Shown here in pieces: positions 18,631 to 27,116 of a stretch of 64,000 nucleotides of DNA. The position numbers and the translations under genes are program-made. Source of the stretch: Pseudomonas sp. ANT_H4 (GTDB lineage: Bacteria > Pseudomonadota > Gammaproteobacteria > Pseudomonadales > Pseudomonadaceae). The stretch covers positions 1 to 64,000 of the forward strand of contig NZ_VOBG01000027.1 of the NCBI RefSeq assembly GCF_008369295.1, in the 5' to 3' direction. The notes beneath the pieces were generated by a model. That model saw only the letters and a list, made by a program, of their open reading frames with translations, did not search any database and was not told where the DNA came from. The stretch's first letter is position 1. Each line of letters opens with the position of its first letter.

Positions 18631-20625
18631 TTAGCGAGTTTGATGCGCATTGACGAACTGCCGGCAACGCTCACTGCGTGGGTCGATAAACACCGAGTCC
18701 GGCGTGCCGGTTTCCTCGATCAAGCCTTGGTGCAGAAAAGCAACTTTGCTGGAAACATCCCGGGCGAAGGCCATTTCATGGGTGACCAGGATCATGGTGC
18801 GGCCCTCCTCTGCGAGCGATCGAATCACCCGCAGCACTTCACCCACCAGTTCCGGGTCGAGGGCCGAGGTGGGTTCGTCGAACAGCATGACTTTGGGGCG
18901 CATGGCCAGGGCGCGGGCAATAGCTACCCGCTGTTGCTGGCCACCGGAGAGAAAGGCCGGGTACTCGTTGCGCTTGGCCGCCAGGCCCACGCGGTCGAGC
19001 AAGGCTTCGGCGCGTTCGATAGTCTCGGCGCGGCTTTCGCGCAGGACCTGGGTCGGTGCTTCGATGAGATTTTCCAGCACCGTGCGATGGGGCCACAGGT
19101 TGAAGTTCTGGAACACCATGCCCAGGGTCGAGCGAATCCGCACCAGTTGTTTGGCGTCGGCCACCAGCGGCGCGCCGGGACGCCCGTAATTGAGTTTGAT
19201 GCTTTCGCCATCGACGTGGATGCTGCCCTGGTCCGGCACTTCAAGCATGTTGATGCAGCGCAGCAAGGTGCTTTTACCCGAACCGCTGGCGCCGATCAGC
19301 GAGATCACCTCGCCTTCGTGGGCGGTCAGGGAAATGCCCTTGAGCACCTCGATATTGCCGAAGCGTTTGTGCAGGTTGAGCACCTCGATCATCTTTTTGG
19401 CTTCGGCGGGCTGCACGGTAATGATCCTGGCAACCGGGACCACGCGCGGCTCTTGCGCCAACTTGGCAACAAAGCCAGAGATGCGCACGCAGGCCTCGGC
19501 CAAGCGCACTTCACCCAGGGTGAACGACAGCCGCACAAAGCCCTGGGCCGGTTCGCCGAACGCGGCGGCATCCAGCACCGATACCCCCGCTTCACGGAAC
19601 AGCCGCCAGGCAAAATCCAGGGAGCTGAGGCCGGTGTCGCGCACATCTACCAGCACAAACATCCCGGCCTGTGGTGTCTGCACCTTGATGCCTGGGCAAC
19701 CGCTGAGCCCGGCCACCACTAGGTCACGACGACGAAGGTAGATTTCGCGCATGCCACCGGTCACTTCGTCGTGGGCCAACACCGCCGCAGTGGCCGCTTC
19801 CATGACAAAGCCCGGCAAGCCGTAGAACATGCTCAGCACCAGGGTTTCGGCGTGGGCGACCATGGTCGGTTCGGCGATTATCCAGCCGATGCGCCAGCCG
19901 GTCATGGCGTGGGACTTGGACAGGCTGCCAATCACAATGCAACGCTCGGCCATGCCCTTTACGGCGGCGAGGCTGTGGTACTCGCCCTCGAACACCAGGC
20001 TTTCGTAAACCTCGTCCACCACCACCCACAGGTCATGTTTGATCGCCAGATCAGCAATGGATTGCAGTTCGTCGCGGTTGAGGACTACACCGGTGGGGTT
20101 ATTGGGGTTGGAGAAAAAGATCGCCCGAGTACGCGGGGTTATTGCGGCGGCCAGCAATTGGGCATCGAGGCGAAAGCCTGTCTCGGCCGAGCATGGCACC
20201 CGCACCAGTGTCGCGCCGCTGGCCTTGAGGGTGGCCTCGTAGGTGACGTACATCGGGTCAAGGACGACCACTTCATCACCAGGCTGCAACAGGCACAGGG
20301 AGGTGACAAACAAGGCGTTTTGCGCCCCGGCGACGGTGATGACGTTTTCAGCGCTCACAGGCCGTGCGAGGGATTGGCTGTAGCGGGCGGCGATGGCGTC
20401 CCGCAGTGCCGGGCGGCCGGGAATTTCGGTGTAGTGGGTATCACCCTGGCGCAGGGCGTTAATGGCGGTGTCTGTGATAAAGGCCGGCGTGGAAAAATCC
20501 GGGTCGCCGACGCTGAGGATAATGATGTCTTCGCCTTTGCTGCTTGCCTGGAAGGCTGCATGGTGGATATCCCAGGCTGCCACGCCCTGCCCTGCAATTC
20601 GCTCAACAAAGGGTGAAAACCGCAT
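18631..20625 (-). CDS. Aminotransferase fused to ABC transporter ATPase
   Basis: One 664-residue frame carries two complete enzymes. Residues 1-390 are a class I/II PLP aminotransferase: SVGDPDFSTP, FSNPNNPTG, VVVDEVYE, and the Schiff-base Lys237 in GSLSKSHAMTGWR. Residues 412-664 are a polar-amino-acid ABC ATPase of the HisP/GlnQ type: Walker A GASGSGKS 445-452, LSGGQQQR 559-566, Walker B VMLFDEP 579-585. The linker 391-411 shows no stop. An internal ATG at Met412 (19392) could start a separate ATPase, but its ribosome site is weak. The gene opens an operon with binding protein, two permeases, a DMT protein and a deacylase. It would couple import with transamination. A sequencing artefact that joined two frames is possible but not indicated. 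Confidence 0.85.
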   Translation of the reverse strand: MRFSPFVERIAGQGVAAWDIHHAAFQASSKGEDIIILSVGDPDFSTPAFITDTAINALRQGDTHYTEIPGRPALRDAIAARYSQSLARPVSAENVITVAGAQNALFVTSLCLLQPGDEVVVLDPMYVTYEATLKASGATLVRVPCSAETGFRLDAQLLAAAITPRTRAIFFSNPNNPTGVVLNRDELQSIADLAIKHDLWVVVDEVYESLVFEGEYHSLAAVKGMAERCIVIGSLSKSHAMTGWRIGWIIAEPTMVAHAETLVLSMFYGLPGFVMEAATAAVLAHDEVTGGMREIYLRRRDLVVAGLSGCPGIKVQTPQAGMFVLVDVRDTGLSSLDFAWRLFREAGVSVLDAAAFGEPAQGFVRLSFTLGEVRLAEACVRISGFVAKLAQEPRVVPVARIITVQPAEAKKMIEVLNLHKRFGNIEVLKGISLTAHEGEVISLIGASGSGKSTLLRCINMLEVPDQGSIHVDGESIKLNYGRPGAPLVADAKQLVRIRSTLGMVFQNFNLWPHRTVLENLIEAPTQVLRESRAETIERAEALLDRVGLAAKRNEYPAFLSGGQQQRVAIARALAMRPKVMLFDEPTSALDPELVGEVLRVIRSLAEEGRTMILVTHEMAFARDVSSKVAFLHQGLIEETGTPDSVFIDPRSERCRQFVNAHQTR

Positions 20626-20648
20626 GCCAGTGCCTCTCGTTCAATCAG

Positions 20649-20680
20649 AAAAAGCGCAAGCCCGGCTGTCGCCAGCCGGG
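20649..20680 (-). promoter_or_regulatory. Leader stem-loop of the uptake operon
   Basis: In the transcript leader, CCCGGCT and AGCCGGG form a 7-bp GC-rich stem with a 6-nt loop, followed 7 nt later by five T residues. It lies 24 bp before the start codon of the fusion gene. It could be a weak terminator or attenuator, or a stray extragenic palindrome. A further perfect small dyad TGAAC-N4-GTTCA sits upstream at 20705-20718 and could be an operator. Confidence 0.4.
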
Positions 20681-20782
20681 GGGTGCAGCCAACATAATTG
20701 AAACTGAACACTCGTTCAACGGTAAATTTCACAGGTGTCGTTTACAGCTAAAACAGGTCGTTGTGGTGAGGCGACTCCATCG

Positions 20783-20917
20783 TCAGTCTTGACGCTCGGC
20801 ATTACCTGCATCCGCCGCGTCAGCCGGGTCAATGAGGGGTACTTGAGCATCATCCATCAGGGAGCCTGGATCTTCGTTGCCAGGGTCGTTGATGGGTTCT
20901 TCGGTTTCACATGACAT
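20783..20917 (-). CDS. Small acidic protein (44 aa)
   Basis: Reads MSCETEEPINDPGNEDPGSL then DDAQVPLIDPADAADAGNAE and ends RQD. It is rich in Asp, Glu and Pro with no predicted fold, signal or membrane segment, so it is probably disordered. An AGAGGA ribosome site precedes the ATG. It starts 11 bp after a second small acidic gene on the same strand, so they are likely co-transcribed. Function unknown. Confidence 0.6.
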   Translation of the reverse strand: MSCETEEPINDPGNEDPGSLMDDAQVPLIDPADAADAGNAERQD

Positions 20918-20928
20918 GGTTTTTTCCT

Positions 20929-21171
20929 CTAGCCGCCCGGGGTGTCAATATCAGCGTCGGTCTCGGGCTTGGGCTCCTGCTCGGACTTGAAGTCCGGGCT
21001 GAACTCATTGTCCTTGGCCACAGGATCACTGGCGGGTTGCGGGTCCTTGGGCGCTTTGGTCGTCGATTCAGAAGCCGGCGCTTCGTTCAAGCCACCGTCA
21101 ATGGCAGGATCGTTTCTGCCACTCACTTGCGGGTCTTCACCGTAGAGCGGGGTTTCGGACTGATCGTTCAT
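20929..21171 (-). CDS. Small acidic, proline-rich protein (80 aa)
   Basis: An 80-residue hydrophilic protein rich in Asp, Glu, Pro, Ser and Lys (MNDQSETPLYGEDPQVSGRN at the start, TDADIDTPGG at the end). It has no hydrophobic core, signal peptide or known motif and is probably intrinsically disordered. AGAGGT stands before the ATG. It is followed by another small acidic gene. I do not recognise a family; small unstructured proteins of this kind are common in pseudomonads and often stress-linked, which is only a general expectation. Confidence 0.65.
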   Translation of the reverse strand: MNDQSETPLYGEDPQVSGRNDPAIDGGLNEAPASESTTKAPKDPQPASDPVAKDNEFSPDFKSEQEPKPETDADIDTPGG

Positions 21172-21270
21172 AGCTACCTCTTACAGATCACTTACAAACA
21201 CATGTGCTTAACGTTAAGGGTCTGCCAGGGGCAATGAAGTTCATTCAAGTTGACCACGACTGATCAGTGG

Positions 21271-21807
21271 TCAGGAGCCGGGATTGTCCACCTGGATGTA
21301 GAACGCAAAAGCCCCCAGCAGCATCCAGAACACCATGAACAGCCAGGGCGTGCGCACCGAAAACAGCAAGGCCTTGCGATAGCCCTTGTGGGACGACTCC
21401 GTCTCGCAAAACAGCGGCGATTCGTCATAGGACAGCCCCATCACCGGTTCGCTGCGCAGCAGTTCGCTTTGCTTGAAGTGCCAGTGGTCAATGATGTCGT
21501 AGGCCGCACGAATGCCGGGCCAGGCATTCAATGAGCTGAGTACCCCCAGCAACGCCAGGAACGCCGGCACCACCAGAGTGAACAGCTTGCCCCACTCCGG
21601 GTTGAGGTTGCTCATGCAAGACACAAAGGCGATCACCAGGAACGACTGCGCCGTTAGATAAGCGTCAGTGCGGTTGGCGAGAATGGTGGTTTCGTACTGG
21701 ATCTCTCGTCGGTAAAAATCCAGGCGGTCCTTGGGCGAGCCAAATATCTTGGCCGCCTGCTCGGTGAGGACTGATTCCGGGGTTTGCGGAAAAATTATTC
21801 TGGGCAC
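21271..21807 (-). CDS. Hypothetical membrane protein
   Basis: About 178 residues with a hydrophilic first third (SPKDRLDFYRREIQYETTILANRTDAYLTAQ), two central membrane segments (SFLVIAFVSCMS and FTLVVPAFLALLGVLSSL) and one near the C-terminus (WLFMVFWMLLGAFAFYIQV). The start is uncertain. I use a GTG at 21807 with a weak ACGAGA site; the frame is open to 21927 without a better start. A helical cytosolic domain between two membrane pairs resembles small uncharacterised inner-membrane proteins; no family assigned. Confidence 0.6.
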   Translation of the reverse strand: MPRIIFPQTPESVLTEQAAKIFGSPKDRLDFYRREIQYETTILANRTDAYLTAQSFLVIAFVSCMSNLNPEWGKLFTLVVPAFLALLGVLSSLNAWPGIRAAYDIIDHWHFKQSELLRSEPVMGLSYDESPLFCETESSHKGYRKALLFSVRTPWLFMVFWMLLGAFAFYIQVDNPGS

Positions 21808-22108
21808 AAGCAGCAGTCTCGTGGGGTTTAATCCATTTAGAAGAAGCGCTGTTGTACAAAGTTCAAGTGAGTTCAATGCACCGTCTTGGCGCATCGGCGA
21901 TACAAAACCCGCACCTGCCTTGGGCAAGCCTGGCCCGATGCAGCCGGAATCGGGACAGCAAGTGGTTTTATTCAGCCAATATGGTCACACGCAGCGCTGT
22001 TTATTCAAGGCATATAACTGTCAATTTGGATCATTGATCCCGCCTCGGTGCTGCTCTTAAGGTTGGTCGGGTGCAACGCCCTTCCAATCATAAGAACAGG
22101 TGCAGAAC

Positions 22109-22540
22109 ATGTCCGACGATTTGAAATTGTCCGCCGAGGCCGCCCACACGCTGCAACGCTGGCACGCCATGCTGGCTGCCGCCGACTTGAAGGCCCTGCC
22201 CGAACTGCTGGCTCCGGACGCCGTGTTCCGCTCACCCATGGCCCACACGCCCTACCCCGGCGCGCCGGTGGTGTCGATGATTCTCAATACTGTGTTCAAG
22301 GTCTTTGAAGATTTTGTTTACCACCGCGAGCTGGCGACAGCGGATGGCAACAGCGTAGTCCTAGAGTTCAGCGCCCGGGTCGGTGACAAACAACTCAAGG
22401 GCATCGACCTGATTCGCTTCAACGAACAAGGGCAGATCATCGAGTTTGAAGTAATGATTCGCCCGCTGAGTGGCTTGCAGGCCTTGGGTGACGAGATGGG
22501 ACGGCGCCTGGCGCCGTATCTGGCCAAGGCCAAGGGCTGA
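22109..22540 (+). CDS. SnoaL-like / NTF2-fold protein
   Basis: A 143-residue protein with the NTF2-like pattern: LQRWHAMLAAADLKALPELLAPDAVFRSPMA and the later strands DGNSVVLEFSARVGDKQLKGIDLIRFNEQGQIIEFEVMIRP. This subgroup is close to polyketide-cyclase-like SnoaL proteins and ester-cyclase relatives. No catalytic residues can be assigned. The ATG at 22109 is preferred to a GTG at 22100 because of ACAGG spacing. The convergent hydrolase gene ends at the very next base, 22541, so the two stop codons abut. Confidence 0.75.
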   Translation: MSDDLKLSAEAAHTLQRWHAMLAAADLKALPELLAPDAVFRSPMAHTPYPGAPVVSMILNTVFKVFEDFVYHRELATADGNSVVLEFSARVGDKQLKGIDLIRFNEQGQIIEFEVMIRPLSGLQALGDEMGRRLAPYLAKAKG

Positions 22541-23491
22541 TCAGCCGAGGGAGTTTGTTTGCCTTAGAAAGTCGAGCAGCAGTTCGTTGACCCTTTGTCC
22601 CTGCTCGTTCTGAATCCAGTGCCCGCAATTGGGCAGTACATGCTGCTGCAGGTTCGGTACCACATCGGGCATGCGCTTGAGGGTATGGGCTTCAAATACG
22701 CCCACCGGGTCGCGGTCGCCAATCAGGAATAACGTCGGTTGCCGCACCTGTTTGCCGGCGAGAAACTCGCTGCGTTGCCAATTGCGCTCAAAGTTGCGGT
22801 ACCAGTTCAACGGGCCGCGAAAGCCGTCGACGAAGGTTTGCACGTAAATATCCAGGTCGTGCTGGCTGCACCAGTCCGGTAACGCGCCAGGCAGCGCGAC
22901 ACCTTCCAGCAATTTGGCTGTGGCCGGTTTTTTCTGCAAAAACACATCCTGGTCCTGCATGAACAGCCGCAAGGTGCGCTCGATATCGGCATCCAGCTCG
23001 CGCTCTGCCACGCCGGGTTCCTGGAAGTACAGGATGTAGTTAAAACGGTCGGCGTACAGCTCGCGCATGATCTCGATCACCGGCCGCCTCGCGCGCCCGG
23101 CGAACGGTACAGACATCGTCACCAGGGAGGTAACGCGCGCAGGCTCCAGCAACGCCAGGTGCCAGGCCACCACCGCCCCCCAGTCGTGGCCGACCATGCA
23201 GACCTGCTGGTGACCAAACAGGTCCATGGCGCCCTGTATGTCGGCGCACAACGTCAGCACGTCATAGTCAGCGATATCAGAGGGTGCACTGCTCTTTCCA
23301 TACCCGCGCATCTGGGGCACAAACACTCGAAACCCCGCCGCCGCCAGCACCGGAATTTGCAGGCGCCAGGAGTGCCAGCACTCGGGAAAACCATGGAGCA
23401 ACCACACTGGCGGACCGCTCTTGGGGCCTGCGATGTGCAGGCTCAAGTCAATGCCGTTGACCTTGACGGTCTGCTGCTCGATGGCGCTCAT
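22541..23491 (-). CDS. Alpha/beta hydrolase, epoxide hydrolase type
   Basis: A 316-residue alpha/beta hydrolase. It has the oxyanion HGFPE motif at 33-37, the nucleophile Asp103 in GHDWGAVVAW, a cap domain, the acid in GDRDPVG and the base His in NCGHWIQNEQ. An aspartate nucleophile together with HGFPE is typical of soluble epoxide hydrolases (EphA group), which open epoxides to diols; haloalkane dehalogenases share the fold but usually have other cap and halide residues. The ATG at 23491 has AAGGAA before it. It stands alone and divergent from the esterase gene. Confidence 0.85.
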   Translation of the reverse strand: MSAIEQQTVKVNGIDLSLHIAGPKSGPPVWLLHGFPECWHSWRLQIPVLAAAGFRVFVPQMRGYGKSSAPSDIADYDVLTLCADIQGAMDLFGHQQVCMVGHDWGAVVAWHLALLEPARVTSLVTMSVPFAGRARRPVIEIMRELYADRFNYILYFQEPGVAERELDADIERTLRLFMQDQDVFLQKKPATAKLLEGVALPGALPDWCSQHDLDIYVQTFVDGFRGPLNWYRNFERNWQRSEFLAGKQVRQPTLFLIGDRDPVGVFEAHTLKRMPDVVPNLQQHVLPNCGHWIQNEQGQRVNELLLDFLRQTNSLG

Positions 23492-23648
23492 CACTGGGTT
23501 CCTTGTATGGACAGGGCTCAAGGAAGACTGCTGCAACGACCGGGTTTGCACCAGCATCATTGACGTCATCAATGCCCAGGGTGGTGGTCTTGCAACGCCG
23601 AGCCGGTCATATTGGCTGACAGTCATTGCCATTGAGCGAGCCTGAACC

Positions 23649-24857
23649 ATGCAACTACGCGCCAAAAGTCTGGTCGCCCTGACCGCCTCCCTGTGTGCCG
23701 CCTTCGCCTGCGCCGACAGCCCGGACCCGGTGTTGACACAGCGAATGGACGCAGTAATCGACAGCGCCATCACCGATAAACGCCTGGTAGGCACGGTGGT
23801 GCTGGTGCTGCGCGACGGGCAGTTGGTGTACCACCGGGCAGCGGGGTTGGCAGATCGAGAAGCCGGTCGGCCAATGACCGAAGAGACCATTTTCCGCCTG
23901 GCCTCTGTCACCAAACCGCTGGTATCGGCCGCCGCGCTGCGCCTGGTAGAGCAAGGCAAGTTGCGTCTGGACGACCCGGTCACCCGCTGGCTTCCCACCT
24001 TTAGCCCAAGGCTTGCAGATGGCACCGTCCCGGTGATCACCGTCAACCAACTACTCAATCACACGGCTGGCCTTAGTTACGGTTTTCTGGAAAACCCTCG
24101 CGGCCCGTATCGCACCGCTGGCGTTTCAGATGGGCTGGATGAGCCGCAGATAAGCCTGGTGGAGAACCTTACGCGCATCGCCAGCGTGCCCTTAAGCTAT
24201 ACGCCAGGCACCGGCTGGCAGTATTCGATGGCCACTGACGTGCTGGGCGCCGTGCTGGAAAAAGCTTCCGGCAGCAGCCTGCAGGTACTGCTCAAGGAGT
24301 CGGTCACCGATCCGTTGGGCTTGCGTGATACCGGATTTGCCGTCACTGATCTGTCACGTCTGTCCGCCGCCTATCAGGACGGCTCGCCGCAGCCGCTGCG
24401 CATGGTTGATCAAGCCACCATCACCAGTGGCAACAGCACCGCGCTGTTTGATGTGCGGCGTATCCTCGATCCCCGCGCCTACCCGTCCGGTGGTGCCGGC
24501 ATGGCCGGGACAGCGGGAGATATTGCGCGTTTTCTGGAAGTTATCCGCCAGGGCGGCGCGCCCATTCTGACAAGCCGCAGCGTGCAGTTGATGATGGCCG
24601 ACTCGGTCGGCCCACACGCACAAACCCAAGGCCCTGGCTGGGGTTTTGGTTATGGCTGGGCGGTACTGGATGACTGCGCCTTGGCCGATACGCCCCAGTC
24701 CAAAGGCACGTTGCAATGGGGCGGCGCCTACGGCCACAGCTGGTTTGTCGACCCGCAGCAAAAACTCACTGTCGTAGCACTGACCAACACCGCCTATGAA
24801 GGCATGTCCGGCCTGTTTACCCGACAGTTGCGCGATGCGGTTTACCCGCCGCAGTGA
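23649..24857 (+). CDS. Secreted serine esterase / beta-lactamase-like hydrolase (family VIII type)
   Basis: A 402-residue protein with a signal peptide (about 1-22, ALTASLCAAFACA). The beta-lactamase-fold motifs are S86-V-T-K89, Y192-S-M in place of the class C Y-x-N, and a C-terminal WGGAYGHSWF segment in place of KTG. The Y-S-hydrophobic variant is known in EstB-like carboxylesterases of lipolytic family VIII, so esterase is more likely than antibiotic hydrolysis. It ends 3 bp before the end of the convergent helicase gene. The substrate is unknown. Confidence 0.8.
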   Translation: MQLRAKSLVALTASLCAAFACADSPDPVLTQRMDAVIDSAITDKRLVGTVVLVLRDGQLVYHRAAGLADREAGRPMTEETIFRLASVTKPLVSAAALRLVEQGKLRLDDPVTRWLPTFSPRLADGTVPVITVNQLLNHTAGLSYGFLENPRGPYRTAGVSDGLDEPQISLVENLTRIASVPLSYTPGTGWQYSMATDVLGAVLEKASGSSLQVLLKESVTDPLGLRDTGFAVTDLSRLSAAYQDGSPQPLRMVDQATITSGNSTALFDVRRILDPRAYPSGGAGMAGTAGDIARFLEVIRQGGAPILTSRSVQLMMADSVGPHAQTQGPGWGFGYGWAVLDDCALADTPQSKGTLQWGGAYGHSWFVDPQQKLTVVALTNTAYEGMSGLFTRQLRDAVYPPQ

Positions 24858-24860
24858 TGC

Positions 24861-27116
24861 TCAGGCCACCGACCACCAACGGGGCAACAACTGCCTGATA
24901 CGCGATTCGGCAAAGCGATCATCTATCAACATCACCACGCCCTGGTCCTGCTGGCTGCGGATCACCCTGCCCGCCGCCTGCACTACCTTCTGGATACCGG
25001 GATACAGGTAGGTGTAGTCATAGCCGGAGCCAAAAATGGCCCCCATGCGCAGCTTCATTTGCTCGTTGACTGGGTTCAATTGCGCCAGGCCAAGGGTGGC
25101 GATAAAGGCCCCGATCAGGCGAGTGCCCGGCAGGTCGATACCTTCACCAAAGGCACCCCCCAATACGGCAAACCCTATGCCCTGGCTGTGCTGGGTGAAC
25201 TGGTCGAGAAAAACCTGGCGCTCGGCCTCCGCCATGCCCCGCGATTGATGCCACAACGGGATATGCGGGTGCCGCTCGGCCAGCAATTGCGCCACCTGTT
25301 GCAGGTAATCAAAGCTGCTGAAAAACGCCAGGTAGTTGCCAGGCTGCAGCGCGAACTGTTCGGCGATCAACGCCACGATCGGCTCCAGCGACGCCTGGCG
25401 ATGGACAAAGCGGGTGGAGATCCGATCAACAATGCGCACCTGCAACTGCTCGGCCTTGAACGGTGATTCGACGTCGATCCACGCCGTATCGGCCGGCAAC
25501 CCGAGCAAGTCGGTGTAGTAATGCCGAGGGTTCAGGGTCGCGGAAAACAGCACGCTGCTACGGGCGGCGGTCAGCCGTGGGCGGATAAACTCGGCAGGCA
25601 CCACGTTGCGCAGGCACAGTCTTGATGAACTGCGCTTGCCAGCCAGTTCGCGCTTGCTGATGTCGAAGATAAAATGCTCGTTGAATAGCTCCGCCACCCT
25701 GGAAAATTGCAGGGCGTCGAAGTAGAAGGTTTGCAGTTCACCACTGAGCGCTTGCGGGTGGTCGTTGAAATACTGCCCCATGGCGCTGGTGCACAGGGAT
25801 AAGGCTTGCAGGAGTTTGTCCGGCTTTTGCCCATAGGCCTGGTACGGGGCGATCTGTTCCTTGTGCAGGGCGTTCCACTCGCGGTTCAGGCGCTGCAAGG
25901 GTTTCTTCAGCGGTTCGGGGGCCGTATGGCGCAGGGTCTTGAGGGCGTACTGATCAAGGTCAGCGCTGTACATCGAGCGGCCCCGCTCCACCAGGTTATG
26001 GGCTTCGTCCACCAGCACGGCAACACGCCACTGGTTGAGCTGGGCCAGGCCGAACAGCATCGCGCCAAAGTCAAAATAGTAGTTGTAGTCGGCGACCACG
26101 ACATCGGTCCAGCGGGCCATTTCCTGGCTCAAGTAGTAGGGGCATACCTCATGGGCCAGGGCCACATCCCGCAGGTTGCGCTGGTCCAGCAAACGGACCT
26201 TGGCGGCGGCTTCGCGGGCGCCAGGCAGGCGATCATAAAAACCCTTGGCCAGTGGGCAGGAATCGCCGTGGCAGGCCTTGTCCGGGTGTTCACAGGCCTT
26301 GTCCCTGGCCACCAGCTCCAGCACTCGCAGCGCCAGGTTCGGGTTTGCGTCATACAGCACCTGCGCTGCATCCAGGGCCAGTTTGCGGCCGGGAGTTTTC
26401 GCCGTGAGGAAAAACACCTTGTCCAACTGCTGGGGCGCCAGGGCCTTGAGCATCGGGAAGATCGTGCCAACGGTCTTGCCGATGCCGGTCGGTGCCTGGG
26501 CCATCAGGCAGCGGCCGGTGCTGACAGCCTTGTATACCGATTCGGCCAGGGAGCGCTGGCCGGGACGAAAGTCGGCATGGGGAAAGGCCAGGGACTGGGC
26601 GGCAGTGTTACGGGCTTCGCGCTGGTGCATCTCCTGCTCGGCCCAGCCAAGAAACAGCGCGCACTGCTGATTGAAGAACTGTTCCAGGTCCGCCGCCTGG
26701 AAACTGTGGCTCAATACCGTTTCCTGTTCACCGACAATATCGAAATACACCAGGGCCAGGATAATCTCCGCAAGCCCCAGCTTCTGGCACAGAAGCCAGC
26801 CGTAAATCTTGACCTGCGCCCAGTGCAATTGCCGGTGGTTGGCCGGCTGGGCGTCGAGGTCGCCACGGTAGGTCTTCACTTCCTCCAAACGATTGTGGTC
26901 CGGGTCGTAGCCGTCCGCCCTGCCGCTGACTTTCAACTGTTGGTACTCACCCTCCAGCGTCACCTCGCTCTGGTAGTGGGCGCTGCGCCGCGAAGCGACG
27001 GTGCGGTGGCCGACGATACCTTCCTGGGCACTTGGGGACGGGGTAAAGCGCAGGTCGAGGTCACCGACCTTGGCGGTGAACTCGCACAGCGCCCGCACGG
27101 CAACCGTGTAGCTCAA
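24861..27116 (-). CDS. XPD/DinG-like helicase with N-terminal PD-(D/E)XK nuclease-type domain
   Basis: About 751 residues from a TTG at 27116 that overlaps the TGA of the preceding gene (TTGA), indicating coupled translation; a GTG a few codons later is the alternative start. Residues 1-165 carry a nuclease signature: GRAD68, E79-V-K81 and Q101 in WAQVKIYGW. The helicase part has Walker A APTGIGKT (208-215), four cysteines (275, 282, 287, 325) spaced as in the iron-sulfur domain of XPD/DinG, DEAH (370-373), and late motifs GVAFGEGIDLPGTR-like (seen as GGAFGEGIDLPGTR) and QAAGRVIRSQQD. It likely acts on DNA repair intermediates with the upstream FAN1-like nuclease. Confidence 0.9.
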   Translation of the reverse strand: MSYTVAVRALCEFTAKVGDLDLRFTPSPSAQEGIVGHRTVASRRSAHYQSEVTLEGEYQQLKVSGRADGYDPDHNRLEEVKTYRGDLDAQPANHRQLHWAQVKIYGWLLCQKLGLAEIILALVYFDIVGEQETVLSHSFQAADLEQFFNQQCALFLGWAEQEMHQREARNTAAQSLAFPHADFRPGQRSLAESVYKAVSTGRCLMAQAPTGIGKTVGTIFPMLKALAPQQLDKVFFLTAKTPGRKLALDAAQVLYDANPNLALRVLELVARDKACEHPDKACHGDSCPLAKGFYDRLPGAREAAAKVRLLDQRNLRDVALAHEVCPYYLSQEMARWTDVVVADYNYYFDFGAMLFGLAQLNQWRVAVLVDEAHNLVERGRSMYSADLDQYALKTLRHTAPEPLKKPLQRLNREWNALHKEQIAPYQAYGQKPDKLLQALSLCTSAMGQYFNDHPQALSGELQTFYFDALQFSRVAELFNEHFIFDISKRELAGKRSSSRLCLRNVVPAEFIRPRLTAARSSVLFSATLNPRHYYTDLLGLPADTAWIDVESPFKAEQLQVRIVDRISTRFVHRQASLEPIVALIAEQFALQPGNYLAFFSSFDYLQQVAQLLAERHPHIPLWHQSRGMAEAERQVFLDQFTQHSQGIGFAVLGGAFGEGIDLPGTRLIGAFIATLGLAQLNPVNEQMKLRMGAIFGSGYDYTYLYPGIQKVVQAAGRVIRSQQDQGVVMLIDDRFAESRIRQLLPRWWSVA

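Noticed and set aside
20929..21237. Plus-strand open frame overlapping the small acidic gene
   Set aside because: The minus-strand 80-residue frame has a proper ribosome site and a coherent composition; the plus frame does not.
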